Source: an uncultured Bacilli bacterium (GTDB lineage Bacteria > Bacillota_I > Bacilli_A > RF39 > UBA660). Taken from it: DNA of 27,919 bases. The stretch spans positions 1 to 27,919 of the forward strand of contig CAJTKB010000015.1 of the NCBI GenBank assembly GCA_910576925.1, read 5' to 3'. The notes below the pieces were generated by a model. It did no database searches. It was not told the origin of the DNA and saw nothing but the letters and a program-made list of their open reading frames with translations. Positions 16,706-24,578 of the stretch are shown piece by piece. A program made the translations under genes and the position numbers. How positions within the stretch are numbered: position 1 is the first letter of the stretch; each line of letters opens with the position of its first letter.

Positions 16706-16876
16706 ATGAAGGTAAAGATTTTTGATGAGGAAAGTGAAAGTGATTTGCAAAATAGTATTAATTCGTTTCTTGCTAGTATGACAGGAGAACTTATTGATAT
16801 AAAATTTCAAGTTAGTGCTTCTGTTTATAGTGAGGAACAAATATATTGTTTTTCAGCAATGATAGTTTATAGATAG
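16706..16876 (+). CDS. Cse60-like small protein
   Basis: A 56-residue protein of the Cse60 (sporulation protein) family: it starts MKVKIFDEESESDLQ, has DIKFQVS in the middle and ends EEQIYCFSAMIVYR, the family's hallmark ending. ATG 16706 is chosen because GGTGG lies at 16696-16700 and because family members start right at this KVKVFDEE-like motif; upstream in-frame residues look non-coding. In Bacillus subtilis Cse60 is made in the mother cell under sigma-E, but close homologues also occur in non-sporulating Bacilli, so it does not prove sporulation. A possible -10 (TATACT, 16684-16689) lies just upstream. Confidence 0.8.
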   Translation: MKVKIFDEESESDLQNSINSFLASMTGELIDIKFQVSASVYSEEQIYCFSAMIVYR

Positions 16877-16953
16877 TCTAAATTTAGCCTAACTGTGGAA
16901 AAAGTCTATTATATATGATAGAATAAGTTTGGTTATAGGATGTGATTTAGATA

Positions 16954-18639
16954 ATGAATAAGAGAAAAAATACTAAAGAGATTAATTCATCTAAAAAACT
17001 TTTAGTTAAAAATACATTTTTGCAGGGTGCTTTTATTTCTACATTAGGTATTGTAATCAGTAAAATTTTAGGAATAATTTATGTTATTCCTTTCCATGCA
17101 ATAGTTAAAGAGCAAGGCGGAGCTTTATATGGATATGCTTATACAATTTATTCTTTATTTATGGGACTTTCTAGTGCTGGTATTCCGCTTGCTGTTAGTA
17201 AAATTATAAGTGAATATTATACTATGGGATATTATAATGCTAAGGAGCGTGCTTTTAGACTAGGAAGAAATATATCTCTTTTGCTTGGATTAATTGCATT
17301 CATTGTTTTATTTATATTTGCACCTAATATAGCACATGCTGTTTTGGGAGAACTTAAAGGTGGAAATACTCTTCAAGATGTTACTTTAGTAATTAGAATA
17401 ATTTCTACTGCTATAATAGTAGTACCACTTTTAAGCATTTATAGAGGATATTTGGAGGGCCATAAGTATCTTACGCCAACTTCTGTTTCTAATGTAGTAG
17501 AACAAGTGGTTAGAGTTTTCTTAATTATATTTGGTAGTTTTTTTGCTATTAAAGTATTTAATCAGTCAATTGCAACTGCTGTTGGTATTGCTGTTTTTGG
17601 TGCTACTGCGGGTGCAATTATTGCGTATTTTTATTTATTAGATATTGTGCGTAAAAATAAAAAAACTTTAAGTGAAAAAGTAAAAAAAGTAAAGGAGCCT
17701 ATTATTACTAATGGTGCAATCTTAAAGAAGATTTTTTGGTATTCTTTTCCTTTTATTATGATTGATGTTTTTAAATCTTTATATGATTTTGTTGATATGA
17801 CTACAGTAGTTAAAACTTTAGGTGAAAATCTTAATTATACTACTAGTGATGCTGAAAGTATTATGAGTGTTATTTCTACTTGGGGAAATAAATTTAATAT
17901 GATAATTTCGTCAGTTTCTACTGGAGTAATAGTTAGTCTTATACCAAATCTTACAGCGAGTTTTGTTGAAGGTAATAAGAAAGATGTTAATAAAAAAGTC
18001 AATCAAAGTTTTCAGGTACTTTTATTTTTAACTATTCCGATGACAATAGGACTTAGTATGTTAGCTAGTCCTGTTTGGGAAGTATTTTATGGTGCTAGTA
18101 AATATGGTGCAAAAGTATTTTCATATTTTGTTTATGTGGCATTATTTATTTCTATATATACTACAGCAGTTACTGTTGTTCAAGTTTTAAAGGATTATAA
18201 GATAGTTTTTATAAGTTTGTTTAGTGGTGCTCTTTTAAAAGCATTATTAAATGTATGGCTTATGCTTTATTTTGATAGCATTGGACTTAGACCATATTAT
18301 GGTTCTATTACTGCAACTATTATAGGATACTTTGTATCTTTGATTATTTGTATGTATTCTTTAAGTAAAAGATTTAATATAAATTATAAAAATACCTTAA
18401 AAGAATTCTTAAGAGTTATTATAGGAGTGGTATTTATGGTAGGTAGTTTATGTATTTTAAAAATATTTGTTCCTATACTTGTTTCAAATAGATTTATGAA
18501 TATTTTAGTAATAGCTCTTTATAGTATAGTCGGAGCTTCAGTATATTTCTTTGTTATGATAAAACTAGGTACTGTTAAAAGAATATTCGGTGAAGAAATA
18601 CTTTCTAAGTTTAAAAGAAAAATTAAGCATACCAAATAG
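16954..18639 (+). CDS. murJ: MurJ/SpoVB-type lipid flippase (MOP superfamily)
   Basis: A 561-residue polytopic membrane protein of the polysaccharide-flippase family, closest in style to Bacillus YtgP/SpoVB (MurJ). It would move lipid II or a related lipid-linked precursor across the membrane. ATG 16954 follows AGGATGTGAT. After a basic N-terminal tail of about 20 residues come about 14 membrane segments. Diagnostic stretches include QGAFISTLGIVISKILGIIY, the GYAYTIYSLFMGLSSAGIPLAVSKIISEY region, IYRGYLEGHKYLTPTSVSNV with VEQVVR, and a central LIPNLTASF. It ends in a basic tail. The decayed surface-protein copy begins within a few bases of its stop. Confidence 0.9.
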   Translation: MNKRKNTKEINSSKKLLVKNTFLQGAFISTLGIVISKILGIIYVIPFHAIVKEQGGALYGYAYTIYSLFMGLSSAGIPLAVSKIISEYYTMGYYNAKERAFRLGRNISLLLGLIAFIVLFIFAPNIAHAVLGELKGGNTLQDVTLVIRIISTAIIVVPLLSIYRGYLEGHKYLTPTSVSNVVEQVVRVFLIIFGSFFAIKVFNQSIATAVGIAVFGATAGAIIAYFYLLDIVRKNKKTLSEKVKKVKEPIITNGAILKKIFWYSFPFIMIDVFKSLYDFVDMTTVVKTLGENLNYTTSDAESIMSVISTWGNKFNMIISSVSTGVIVSLIPNLTASFVEGNKKDVNKKVNQSFQVLLFLTIPMTIGLSMLASPVWEVFYGASKYGAKVFSYFVYVALFISIYTTAVTVVQVLKDYKIVFISLFSGALLKALLNVWLMLYFDSIGLRPYYGSITATIIGYFVSLIICMYSLSKRFNINYKNTLKEFLRVIIGVVFMVGSLCILKIFVPILVSNRFMNILVIALYSIVGASVYFFVMIKLGTVKRIFGEEILSKFKRKIKHTK

Positions 18640-18643
18640 TTTT

Positions 18644-19015
18644 AATGGATTTAAAAATTGTGTAGAGTTTAATGACAAATTATGAGGAGTAGTAGGAATA
18701 TTTGATCCTGTACTAGAACAGGAAATTATTAAAAAGGAATGAAGTTAATTAGAAATAAGATACAAGTAATTGGATAGAAAATTCTAGAAGCGTTTATCCG
18801 AACTATTATATATTTACATATGTAAATTAAGTTCAAATTATATCTTTGAAATAGAGGATATATTTATCAGCTAAATACTTCTAACTATAAAAAAATTAAT
18901 GAATATGATTAATTATAATAATGATATAACTGTTGGGGTGCAGTTAGTAGTATATCTTTCTTCTAGAATTAAGATTATTAATGAAAATGAAATTATTTTA
19001 AATCTTTATAAATTT
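18644..19015 (+). pseudogene. Decayed partial copy of the surface protein at 219-1778
   Basis: Three separate blocks match the C-terminal half of the surface protein gene, in order and on the same strand. NGFKNCVEFNDKL-stop-GVVGIFD (18644-18703) matches NYVEFNDEIWRIIGIFD, then TGNY-stop-KGMKLIR (near 18719-18751) matches TGNYEKRMKLIR. DTSNWIENSRSVYPNYYIFTYVN (about 18757-18828) matches NWIGKVGLMYPSDYVYTYAN. VGVQLVVYLSSRIKIINENEIILNLYKF (near 18933-19015) matches RPVVYLSSDIKVVDGEGTLSKPYKL. Stops, shifts and deletions separate the blocks, and the N-terminal half is absent. No promoter or start is visible. Confidence 0.75.
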
Positions 19016-19017
19016 AT

Positions 19018-19289
19018 GTTATATAGTTTATATTAAATTAATTTTCTTATATTTTAAGTTCTTAAATGTATATGGTGGTTACAATATTTTTCTTTTAAAT
19101 ATAATATATAAAAATAGGAAATTAATAGTGAAAATCTTAGAACTTATTTATTGTCTTGTCTGGCATTTTTCAAAAAGTAATGTATAAATAAATTTATTAT
19201 ATATTATTTTATAAGTGACATAGCAATTAAGTCTTCAGAATAATAAGAGATAGTATTACCTTTTATTATGTAATGTAGAGATGTCATAA
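19018..19289. other. Gene-free stretch
   Basis: AT-rich sequence between the decayed gene and the 3' end of tsaC. I see no credible reading frame, RNA gene or strong terminator on either strand; only short, weak inverted repeats such as ATTAC/GTAAT near 19255-19275. Confidence 0.5.
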
Positions 19290-19925
19290 TTACTTTGATA
19301 ACATTATTTTTGCTATTTCTTCCTTTTTGATTTTACCTTCTCTTATGATAATAACTTTTTCATTACTGACTTCAACTATTGTAGAAGTAGTATCGTCATT
19401 TATATTTCCACTATCTAATATATAATCAACTTTGTCTTTTAATTCACTAATAATACTTTTAATATTTATTCCTGTGGGACTACCAGAAAGATTTGCACTA
19501 GGTGCGACAATAGGAACTCCTGCTCTTTTAACAAGATCATAAGCAAGCCCATCTTTTAAGAGTCTTACTCTAACAAATTCATCTCCTGCAGATATAATAT
19601 TGGGTAAAGCATTTTCTTTTTTCTTAAATTTTATTGTTAATGGTCCTGGCCAGAATGCATCAATTAATTTTCTTTCTACTTGATTAATAGAATCTACAAT
19701 TTTATCTAGCATAGATATATCTGAAATTAATACACATAATGGTTTTTGGGGTGCTCTTTTTTTTATTTCATATATTTTTTTACAGGCTCTTTCATCAAAT
19801 GCATTAGTTCCAAGACCGTATACTGTATCAGTTTTAAAAACTACTATTTTCCCATTTTTTATAGCTCTTGTTATTTCAAACATAGTATTATCATCTATCT
19901 CTTTTTCCTTTATATATTTTGTCAT
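19290..19925 (-). CDS. tsaC: L-threonylcarbamoyladenylate synthase (TsaC/YrdC/Sua5 family)
   Basis: A 211-residue enzyme that makes threonylcarbamoyl-AMP from threonine, bicarbonate and ATP for the t6A37 modification of ANN-decoding tRNAs. ATG at 19925 follows GAGG. The YrdC core is clear: VVFKTDTVYGLGTNAF near 28-43, then KKRAPQKPLCVLI with its conserved KR..KP, FWPGPLTIKF, a (V)RVRLL stretch, and PIVAPSANLSGSPTGIN. It ends with TSTIVEV..EKVIIIREGKI, the normal end of the short TsaC form; the extra Sua5 domain is absent. Two hairpins upstream separate it from the fem genes, so it is likely transcribed by itself. Confidence 0.93.
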   Translation of the reverse strand: MTKYIKEKEIDDNTMFEITRAIKNGKIVVFKTDTVYGLGTNAFDERACKKIYEIKKRAPQKPLCVLISDISMLDKIVDSINQVERKLIDAFWPGPLTIKFKKKENALPNIISAGDEFVRVRLLKDGLAYDLVKRAGVPIVAPSANLSGSPTGINIKSIISELKDKVDYILDSGNINDDTTSTIVEVSNEKVIIIREGKIKKEEIAKIMLSK

Positions 19926-19974
19926 ACTAAAACCTCATTTCTTTATTTTATAATAACATATTTTGGATTAATAA

Positions 19975-20017
19975 AATTTCAATATATTCATAATTTTATT
20001 TTGAATATATTGAAATT
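19975..20017 (-). terminator. Perfect 16-base inverted repeat, probable second terminator of the fem operon
   Basis: AATTTCAATATATTCA (19975-19990) is the exact reverse complement of TGAATATATTGAAATT (20002-20017), with an 11-base loop. Read on the minus strand the hairpin is followed by TTTATTAAT. It lies after the fem genes and before tsaC, and could also form on the plus strand. Confidence 0.55.
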
Positions 20018-20050
20018 ATAAGTTTTTATTGAATAAATTTCTGGCAATTG

Positions 20051-20082
20051 AAAAGTGATATATTTAGAATAGATATATCACT
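20051..20082 (-). terminator. Hairpin terminator of the fem operon
   Basis: AGTGATATAT (20054-20063) pairs perfectly with ATATATCACT (20073-20082) around a 9-base loop. On the minus strand it lies 25 bases after the stop of the second fem gene and is followed by TTTC. Confidence 0.65.
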
Positions 20083-20106
20083 CTTTATATTATCAAATTT
20101 ATAAAT

Positions 20107-21399
20107 CTATTTTTTGTTAATATTCTTAATTTTATGATATGTTCCAAATGCTATTCTATAGATATAATATAATGGTTTATTAATTATTAAGTCAAACTCT
20201 CCAATTAATTCTACTACTGTTCCACCAAAACTTTTTTTAAATAAATATAGTCCATATAAAGGATTTTCTTCTCTAAAATCACCTGTAATGCCATAAAAAT
20301 TATACTTTTTATAACTGTTTTCTACAGCATATTTTATTCCAGCAAAATGTACAGAGTATGCTGATTGAAACTCCATTAGTTTAGCTTCGCTACCACCATA
20401 TAATGATAAAACTTCATTTCCATATATTAAGAACAGAATACCTCCAAGAGTTGTTTTTGTACCATAGTTCTTTTTATATTCTTTTATTTTATCTAATTGT
20501 TTTTCTAAACGTTTTATTGCGTCTTCATCTTGCTTGTTTCTTTGTAAGTATTTTTTTTCGTTCATTTTTAGTGAAGCATTTTCTTTTTTCTTAATTCTAT
20601 CTTCTAATTCTTTTTTGATTTCTTTTATTTCACTTTCTGTGTTATTTTTAAAAGTATCAAAATTAATTTCAGCAATCATTATTTTTAATATTCCATCTTT
20701 GTATAAATATTTCCACATATTTTGATAGTATGATAGAGGTCTATCAATAAATTCGCGTCTATCTGATGTATGTTTCATAATATCTTTAAATAGTGGTAGT
20801 TCATCTTCTTTTATTTCGCGAATTGTTATACCTGATTTTTCATTTTTTCTAATAATTTGTCTAGTTTTTGATTCCATATCTTTCATTACTTCATCTAGGG
20901 ATTTATTATCAGTATCAATAACATGCATCCATCTTGGTTGTAAAGTATCTTGCATTAGATTAAAACCAAAGTGTTTATATCCTAGTTCGATTAAATTTTG
21001 ATAGCAATCTCTATTATTAAAACCATTTTCTACAACTTTTCCATTATTATCATGCTCTACATAAGGAACATAAGGATCTATTTTTATGAAAATACCATTT
21101 TTTTCTTTGATAAATTTTTTTATTTCTTCAGTAAATATTTTTAATAATTTTTTATCCTTATAGTTTATTAGAAATCCCCTAGGTGAGTAGAATATGTATT
21201 TGTTAATTAAGGGGATTTTTTTAGCAAGAAGTAAGGCACAGGCTGGACTATTTTTCTCATCTTTTAATGCTACGTAGTAATGTATCCAACCATTAGTTTT
21301 CTTTAATTCAGCCCAAGATGATGTTTGATGGAAAGTTATTTGTGGACTTTTGTCTGCTATAGTTTTAAATTCTTTTTCATTTAGTTCTACTAACTTCAT
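20107..21399 (-). CDS. FemAB-family peptidoglycan bridge aminoacyltransferase (second of pair)
   Basis: A 430-residue FemX/FemAB-type enzyme, which transfers amino acids from aminoacyl-tRNA to the peptidoglycan stem peptide to build the interpeptide bridge. ATG at 21399 follows AAGGAGAT. The two GNAT-like halves are recognisable: FHQTSSWAELKK (23-34), FYSPRGFLINY (70-80), FIKIDPYVP (104-112) and, in the second half, FYGITGDFREENPLYGLYLFKKSFGG followed by ELIGEFDL. A charged coiled-coil arm (about 252-312) interrupts the second domain, as in FemA/FemX where it resembles a tRNA-synthetase arm. The gene overlaps the end of the preceding fem gene by 23 bases. Which amino acid it adds cannot be told. 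Confidence 0.92.
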   Translation of the reverse strand: MKLVELNEKEFKTIADKSPQITFHQTSSWAELKKTNGWIHYYVALKDEKNSPACALLLAKKIPLINKYIFYSPRGFLINYKDKKLLKIFTEEIKKFIKEKNGIFIKIDPYVPYVEHDNNGKVVENGFNNRDCYQNLIELGYKHFGFNLMQDTLQPRWMHVIDTDNKSLDEVMKDMESKTRQIIRKNEKSGITIREIKEDELPLFKDIMKHTSDRREFIDRPLSYYQNMWKYLYKDGILKIMIAEINFDTFKNNTESEIKEIKKELEDRIKKKENASLKMNEKKYLQRNKQDEDAIKRLEKQLDKIKEYKKNYGTKTTLGGILFLIYGNEVLSLYGGSEAKLMEFQSAYSVHFAGIKYAVENSYKKYNFYGITGDFREENPLYGLYLFKKSFGGTVVELIGEFDLIINKPLYYIYRIAFGTYHKIKNINKK

Positions 21400-22681
21400 T
21401 CTTTATCTCCTTTTGCGATTTTTTTCTAATTAATTTTCTGTAAAATGGAACAAGTTTTGTAAAAATTATATACATTAATTTATTAGTTATATAATCAAAT
21501 TCTCCAAGAAACTCTATGTAGTCTCCTCCAAACTTTTTTTTGAATTCGTGAAGACCTAATCTCTTATTACTCTTATCTAGATCGCCAATAGTTCCAAATT
21601 GATCATATACTTTAAGATTTCTTTCTTTACAAAATTCTAGATGTTTTAAGTATGTATGATAATTTGCATATGTTTCTGTTAAAATATTGTGATTTCCAGC
21701 ATATAAAACCCAAGCTTTATCAGCATATTCTATTATCATATGTGCATTTAGGGTAATAATAGATCCATATTTTTCCTTATAGCTTTCATATTTTTCTATA
21801 TCCTCTTTTAGTTTATCTAGTCTTTTATTAAATTCTTTTAGTTTATTTTTATTACTTTTACTTAAATTTTCAGAAGGTATTTCTTTAATATTATTTTCAA
21901 TTTCTTTTTTTTCTTTGTTTAAGTCTGTTAAAATGTCTGCTAGATTCACTTTACCTAAAAATAAAGTCATTTTATTGTCGATATTAAAAATTTTATACAG
22001 AGTTTTATAATATTCTTTAGAATAGGAAACAAAGTCTTTTCTTTCTTCTGTTAAAGTCATTAAGTGATAGAATTCATCTAGATCTTTTTCTGATGCTATT
22101 TCAACTATTGTTTTTAATTTAATAGCTTTATTTATTCTTTGTTTAGTAGTTTTTGAAAAGTGATCTTTAATATCATCTAGGTTTTGAGTTAAATCTATTC
22201 TGAAGGTATATCTAGGTTCATTGGTCTCAAAATTTTTAGTAAATCCTAAATGTTTAAAGCCAGCATTTGTAATTATCTCAAATATTTTATTAGGGTTTGG
22301 TGTAATCTTATTTTCTTCATCTTTATAATTATAACTTTTTCTAATAATATCAGGATCTATTTTTAAGAATATTCCTTTCTTCTGTTTTACAAATTTTATT
22401 ATCTCTTTAGTCATTGTATTAAAAATTTTACTATTTTCATAATCTAAAACGAAACCGCGAGGAGAGTAGAAGTAGGAGTAATTAAATGGTAGATGCTTTT
22501 GTAATATGAGAGCACTTGCTACTATTTTTTTGTCATCTTTTAGACCTAAATAATATGGTGTTAAGTGCTTTTCTTTTTTAGAAAATTCTCCCCAAGCATA
22601 GCTTTGTAAAAAATGTGACTTTTTTGATGACTTTACAAAATTTTCATATTCATCTTTTGCTAGATTTACTAATTTATACAT
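21377..22681 (-). CDS. FemAB-family peptidoglycan bridge aminoacyltransferase (first of pair)
   Basis: A 434-residue paralogue of the next gene. ATG at 22681 follows GAAAGGAA. Matching landmarks are FLQSYAWGEFSKK near 23-35, YFYSPRGFVLDYENSKIF, IFLKIDPDIIRKS, KTTKQRINKAIKL, and in the second half YDQFGTIGDLDKSNKRLGLHEFKKKFGG followed by YIEFLGEFDYI. A coiled-coil arm is present near 255-315. Two adjacent FemAB genes of different sequence suggest successive steps in one interpeptide bridge, as for FemA/FemB or MurM/MurN; this is inference. The tail is basic. The two genes form one transcript ended by the hairpins at 19975-20082. Confidence 0.92.
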   Translation of the reverse strand: MYKLVNLAKDEYENFVKSSKKSHFLQSYAWGEFSKKEKHLTPYYLGLKDDKKIVASALILQKHLPFNYSYFYSPRGFVLDYENSKIFNTMTKEIIKFVKQKKGIFLKIDPDIIRKSYNYKDEENKITPNPNKIFEIITNAGFKHLGFTKNFETNEPRYTFRIDLTQNLDDIKDHFSKTTKQRINKAIKLKTIVEIASEKDLDEFYHLMTLTEERKDFVSYSKEYYKTLYKIFNIDNKMTLFLGKVNLADILTDLNKEKKEIENNIKEIPSENLSKSNKNKLKEFNKRLDKLKEDIEKYESYKEKYGSIITLNAHMIIEYADKAWVLYAGNHNILTETYANYHTYLKHLEFCKERNLKVYDQFGTIGDLDKSNKRLGLHEFKKKFGGDYIEFLGEFDYITNKLMYIIFTKLVPFYRKLIRKKSQKEIKNEVSRTK

Positions 22682-22727
22682 AACTTTATTCCTTTCTAAT
22701 TCTTTATTATTATATCCATTTTTTGTG

Positions 22728-22753
22728 AAAAAAAAAAGACTTTATATCTTTTT
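22728..22753 (-). terminator. Terminator after the thioredoxin-like lipoprotein gene
   Basis: On the minus strand AAAAAGA (22753-22747) pairs with TCTTTTT (22739-22733) around a 7-base loop and is followed by more T. It starts one base after the stop codon. Confidence 0.6.
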
Positions 22754-22754
22754 A

Positions 22755-23366
22755 TTATTTATTGCAATCAGTACAAGTATTTTTTTCTTCATAAATTTTT
22801 TTTGCCAATGTTGTTAGTTTTTCTTTTAGGTCTTTTATTTCATCTTCTGTCCAATATTCTTTAGGATCTTTTAAATCTTTAGTATCAAGAGATGTTTCAT
22901 AATCATTACCAATAACTTCTCCTTTTATATGAAAACTTACATTAGGAGCATAGATTCTTTCATTTCCTTCATCATCACTTTGTAGATTTTCTTTTAAGAT
23001 GGCTACCATTTTTTGATAGTTTTCTGTATTGTTTTTTCTATCTTCTGCAATATTATAATAAAAGATTTTGTCTATTCCTACTTCTTGTGCTACTTCATTT
23101 AAGTATTTTACATAAGCTTGACACCATGGACATTCAGGAAAACCTAGGTAAACAATTCCAGTTCCTTTTTCCATTATTTTTATTATTTCTTTGGCATTTC
23201 TATATACAAAAACATTTTCTTTAGATACTTCAGTATATTCTTTAGCAAATTTTATGGCATCTTTATTGTCAGTTTCTTTTTTATTTTCTTTATTAGTACA
23301 TCCGCTTATACTAATTGCTACTATTAATATTGCCATTATAATAACTATATTTTTTATCTTTTTCAT
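22755..23366 (-). CDS. Thioredoxin-fold lipoprotein
   Basis: A 203-residue lipoprotein of the cell surface. ATG at 23366 follows AAGGAGG. Residues 4-22 form the signal segment, ending in the lipobox ISGC with C23 as the lipidated residue. After an Asn/Lys/Glu-rich linker comes a thioredoxin-like domain: GIVYLGFPECPWCQAY carries the redox pair C79/C82 (CPWC), and YAPNVSFHIKGEVIG has the proline expected at the cis-Pro site. The C-terminus has a second cysteine pair, CTDC, four residues from the end, which may pass electrons to or from the active site. Likely acts in extracellular thiol-disulfide exchange; partner unknown. The XRE regulator gene lies upstream on the same strand, separated by a region of inverted repeats. 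Confidence 0.88.
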   Translation of the reverse strand: MKKIKNIVIIMAILIVAISISGCTNKENKKETDNKDAIKFAKEYTEVSKENVFVYRNAKEIIKIMEKGTGIVYLGFPECPWCQAYVKYLNEVAQEVGIDKIFYYNIAEDRKNNTENYQKMVAILKENLQSDDEGNERIYAPNVSFHIKGEVIGNDYETSLDTKDLKDPKEYWTEDEIKDLKEKLTTLAKKIYEEKNTCTDCNK

Positions 23367-23426
23367 ATATTTCTACTTCCTCCTTTTCTTTAATTCTAAT
23401 TTAATTTTTTAAATATTACAATAGAG

Positions 23427-23459
23427 TTTAAGTTGATGTTTACTCAACTTAAAGTTGAG
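23427..23459. repeat. Overlapping inverted repeats upstream of the lipoprotein gene (possible operator)
   Basis: TTTAAGTTGA (23427-23436) is the exact complement of TCAACTTAAA (23444-23453), and CTCAACTT (23443-23450) mirrors AAGTTGAG (23452-23459) around one A. So three copies of an AAGTTGA half-site lie in alternating orientation. The two hairpins exclude each other. The site lies between the stop of the XRE regulator and the start of the lipoprotein, where a promoter would be, so an operator is as likely as a terminator; no T-run follows on the minus strand. Confidence 0.5.
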
Positions 23460-23462
23460 ATG

Positions 23463-24161
23463 TTAATTTAGACAGTTGTCTTTTAATTTTAATGGTATTT
23501 TGTAAGTAGTTATTTTTCCCTCATTATCTGTAGCGTTTATTTCTAGATTTAGACTATTTTCTTTGTATACTTTACAGGTTTTTTCATAATTATCGACATT
23601 AAAGTTTACATCTTTTAAGAAACTTTCTAATGTTATGTTTTTATTTTTCTTATAGTTACATTTGCTAATTTCTATCTTTGTTTTATTATTATTTTCATAT
23701 AAAGAACATTCGATTTCTTTGTACTTAGTAGTATCACTTTCACCACAATAAGTTATATTGGAAATATAGATTGATGATTTATTTTTAGTGTAAGCAATGC
23801 TACCATAGAGATTAAAATTGTTACAATTTGGAGAAATTGTTTTAAATTCAAAATGATCATTATTATTTTTATATATTAAAACTGTTATTATTATAATCAA
23901 AAAAGTTATAATAATAAAAAATATTGTATGAGTCTTTAATTTATTTTTAGAGGGTATTTTTGCATCTAAAAAATCATCTAAATTCATATTATAATCACTA
24001 CATATTTTCTTTAAAGTATTTATATCTGGAATATTTTTACCAGTTTCCCATTTACTAACTGCTTGATAAGTAATACCATATTTTTCAGCAAACTTTTGTT
24101 GACTTAAATTTTCTTTTTTACGTATTTCTTTAATAAAATTAGCAATTTTCTCTTGATTCAT
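23463..24161 (-). CDS. Membrane-anchored XRE-family regulator
   Basis: A 232-residue protein with an N-terminal XRE helix-turn-helix and an extracellular sensor-like part. The second ATG (24161) is preferred: AGAGGT lies 6 bases before it, while the ATG at 24176 has no such site. The helix-turn-helix (about 3-60) shows IRKKENLSQQKFAEKYGITYQAVSKWETG, typical of XRE/Cro proteins. One membrane segment follows (about 78-96, IIITFLIIIITVLIY), then about 135 residues outside the cell with several cysteines (in CNNF, TYCGES, EIECSLYE, SKCNYK, KTCKVY and the final DNCLN), likely disulfide bonded. The external part is not recognised. The cysteine-rich outside and the neighbouring redox lipoprotein suggest, as inference only, a thiol-related signal. 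Confidence 0.85.
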   Translation of the reverse strand: MNQEKIANFIKEIRKKENLSQQKFAEKYGITYQAVSKWETGKNIPDINTLKKICSDYNMNLDDFLDAKIPSKNKLKTHTIFFIIITFLIIIITVLIYKNNNDHFEFKTISPNCNNFNLYGSIAYTKNKSSIYISNITYCGESDTTKYKEIECSLYENNNKTKIEISKCNYKKNKNITLESFLKDVNFNVDNYEKTCKVYKENSLNLEINATDNEGKITTYKIPLKLKDNCLN

Positions 24162-24192
24162 AGTTTTACCTCTCATAATTTTTTATAATATA

Positions 24193-24201
24193 ATTATAAC
24201 A
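24193..24201 (-). promoter_or_regulatory. Extended -10 promoter of the XRE regulator
   Basis: TGTTATAAT on the minus strand (24201-24193), about 30 bases before the chosen start. No clear -35. Confidence 0.5.
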
Positions 24202-24249
24202 TTAAAATTAGAGTTGTGTTTTTATTATTTAATTAAAAAAAATTAATAT

Positions 24250-24285
24250 GAAAAGGACTTATACTTTATTAAATAGTCCTCTTTT
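24250..24285 (-). terminator. Terminator of the short coiled-coil gene
   Basis: AGGACT (24254-24259) pairs with AGTCCT (24275-24280); flanking A and T runs extend the stem on both sides, so it could work in both directions. It lies just after the stop at 24289. Confidence 0.6.
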
Positions 24286-24288
24286 ATT

Positions 24289-24507
24289 TTATATCATATA
24301 TAGACCTTTTTGATTATTTGTAACATTACTTGTATAAATATTATTTTTTTCTTTTAAAATGTTTTCAATATTTGTTAGACGTTTTTCAATAAATTCTAGC
24401 TCTCTTTCAATTTGTTCTAAACCTCTTTTTAATTCATTACTTGGTGAATAACTATTACTGTCCATATATGGCATAATATTTGGCATTTGATATGGCGTAT
24501 TATTCAT
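24289..24507 (-). CDS. Short coiled-coil protein of unknown function
   Basis: A 72-residue protein. ATG at 24507 follows AAAGAGGT. The first 20 residues are rich in Asn, Pro, Met and Tyr (NNTPYQMPNIMPYM). Residues 24-54 form a heptad-patterned helix (LKRGLEQIERELEFIEKRL), a probable coiled coil. It ends NQKGLYMI. The layout (Pro/Tyr/Met-rich head, coiled coil, short YMI end) recalls small coat- or surface-associated proteins, but I cannot assign it. It is divergent from trmB. Confidence 0.7.
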   Translation of the reverse strand: MNNTPYQMPNIMPYMDSNSYSPSNELKRGLEQIERELEFIEKRLTNIENILKEKNNIYTSNVTNNQKGLYMI

Positions 24508-24578
24508 CTTTTTTACCTCTTTCCTTTTATTATATGTAATTATTTCAAATATGTGTTATTATAATAATGGTGAATTTT

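Noticed and set aside
19746..20021. Plus-strand frame opposite the tsaC start
   Set aside because: It is the complement of tsaC and of the hairpin region; it has no ribosome binding site.
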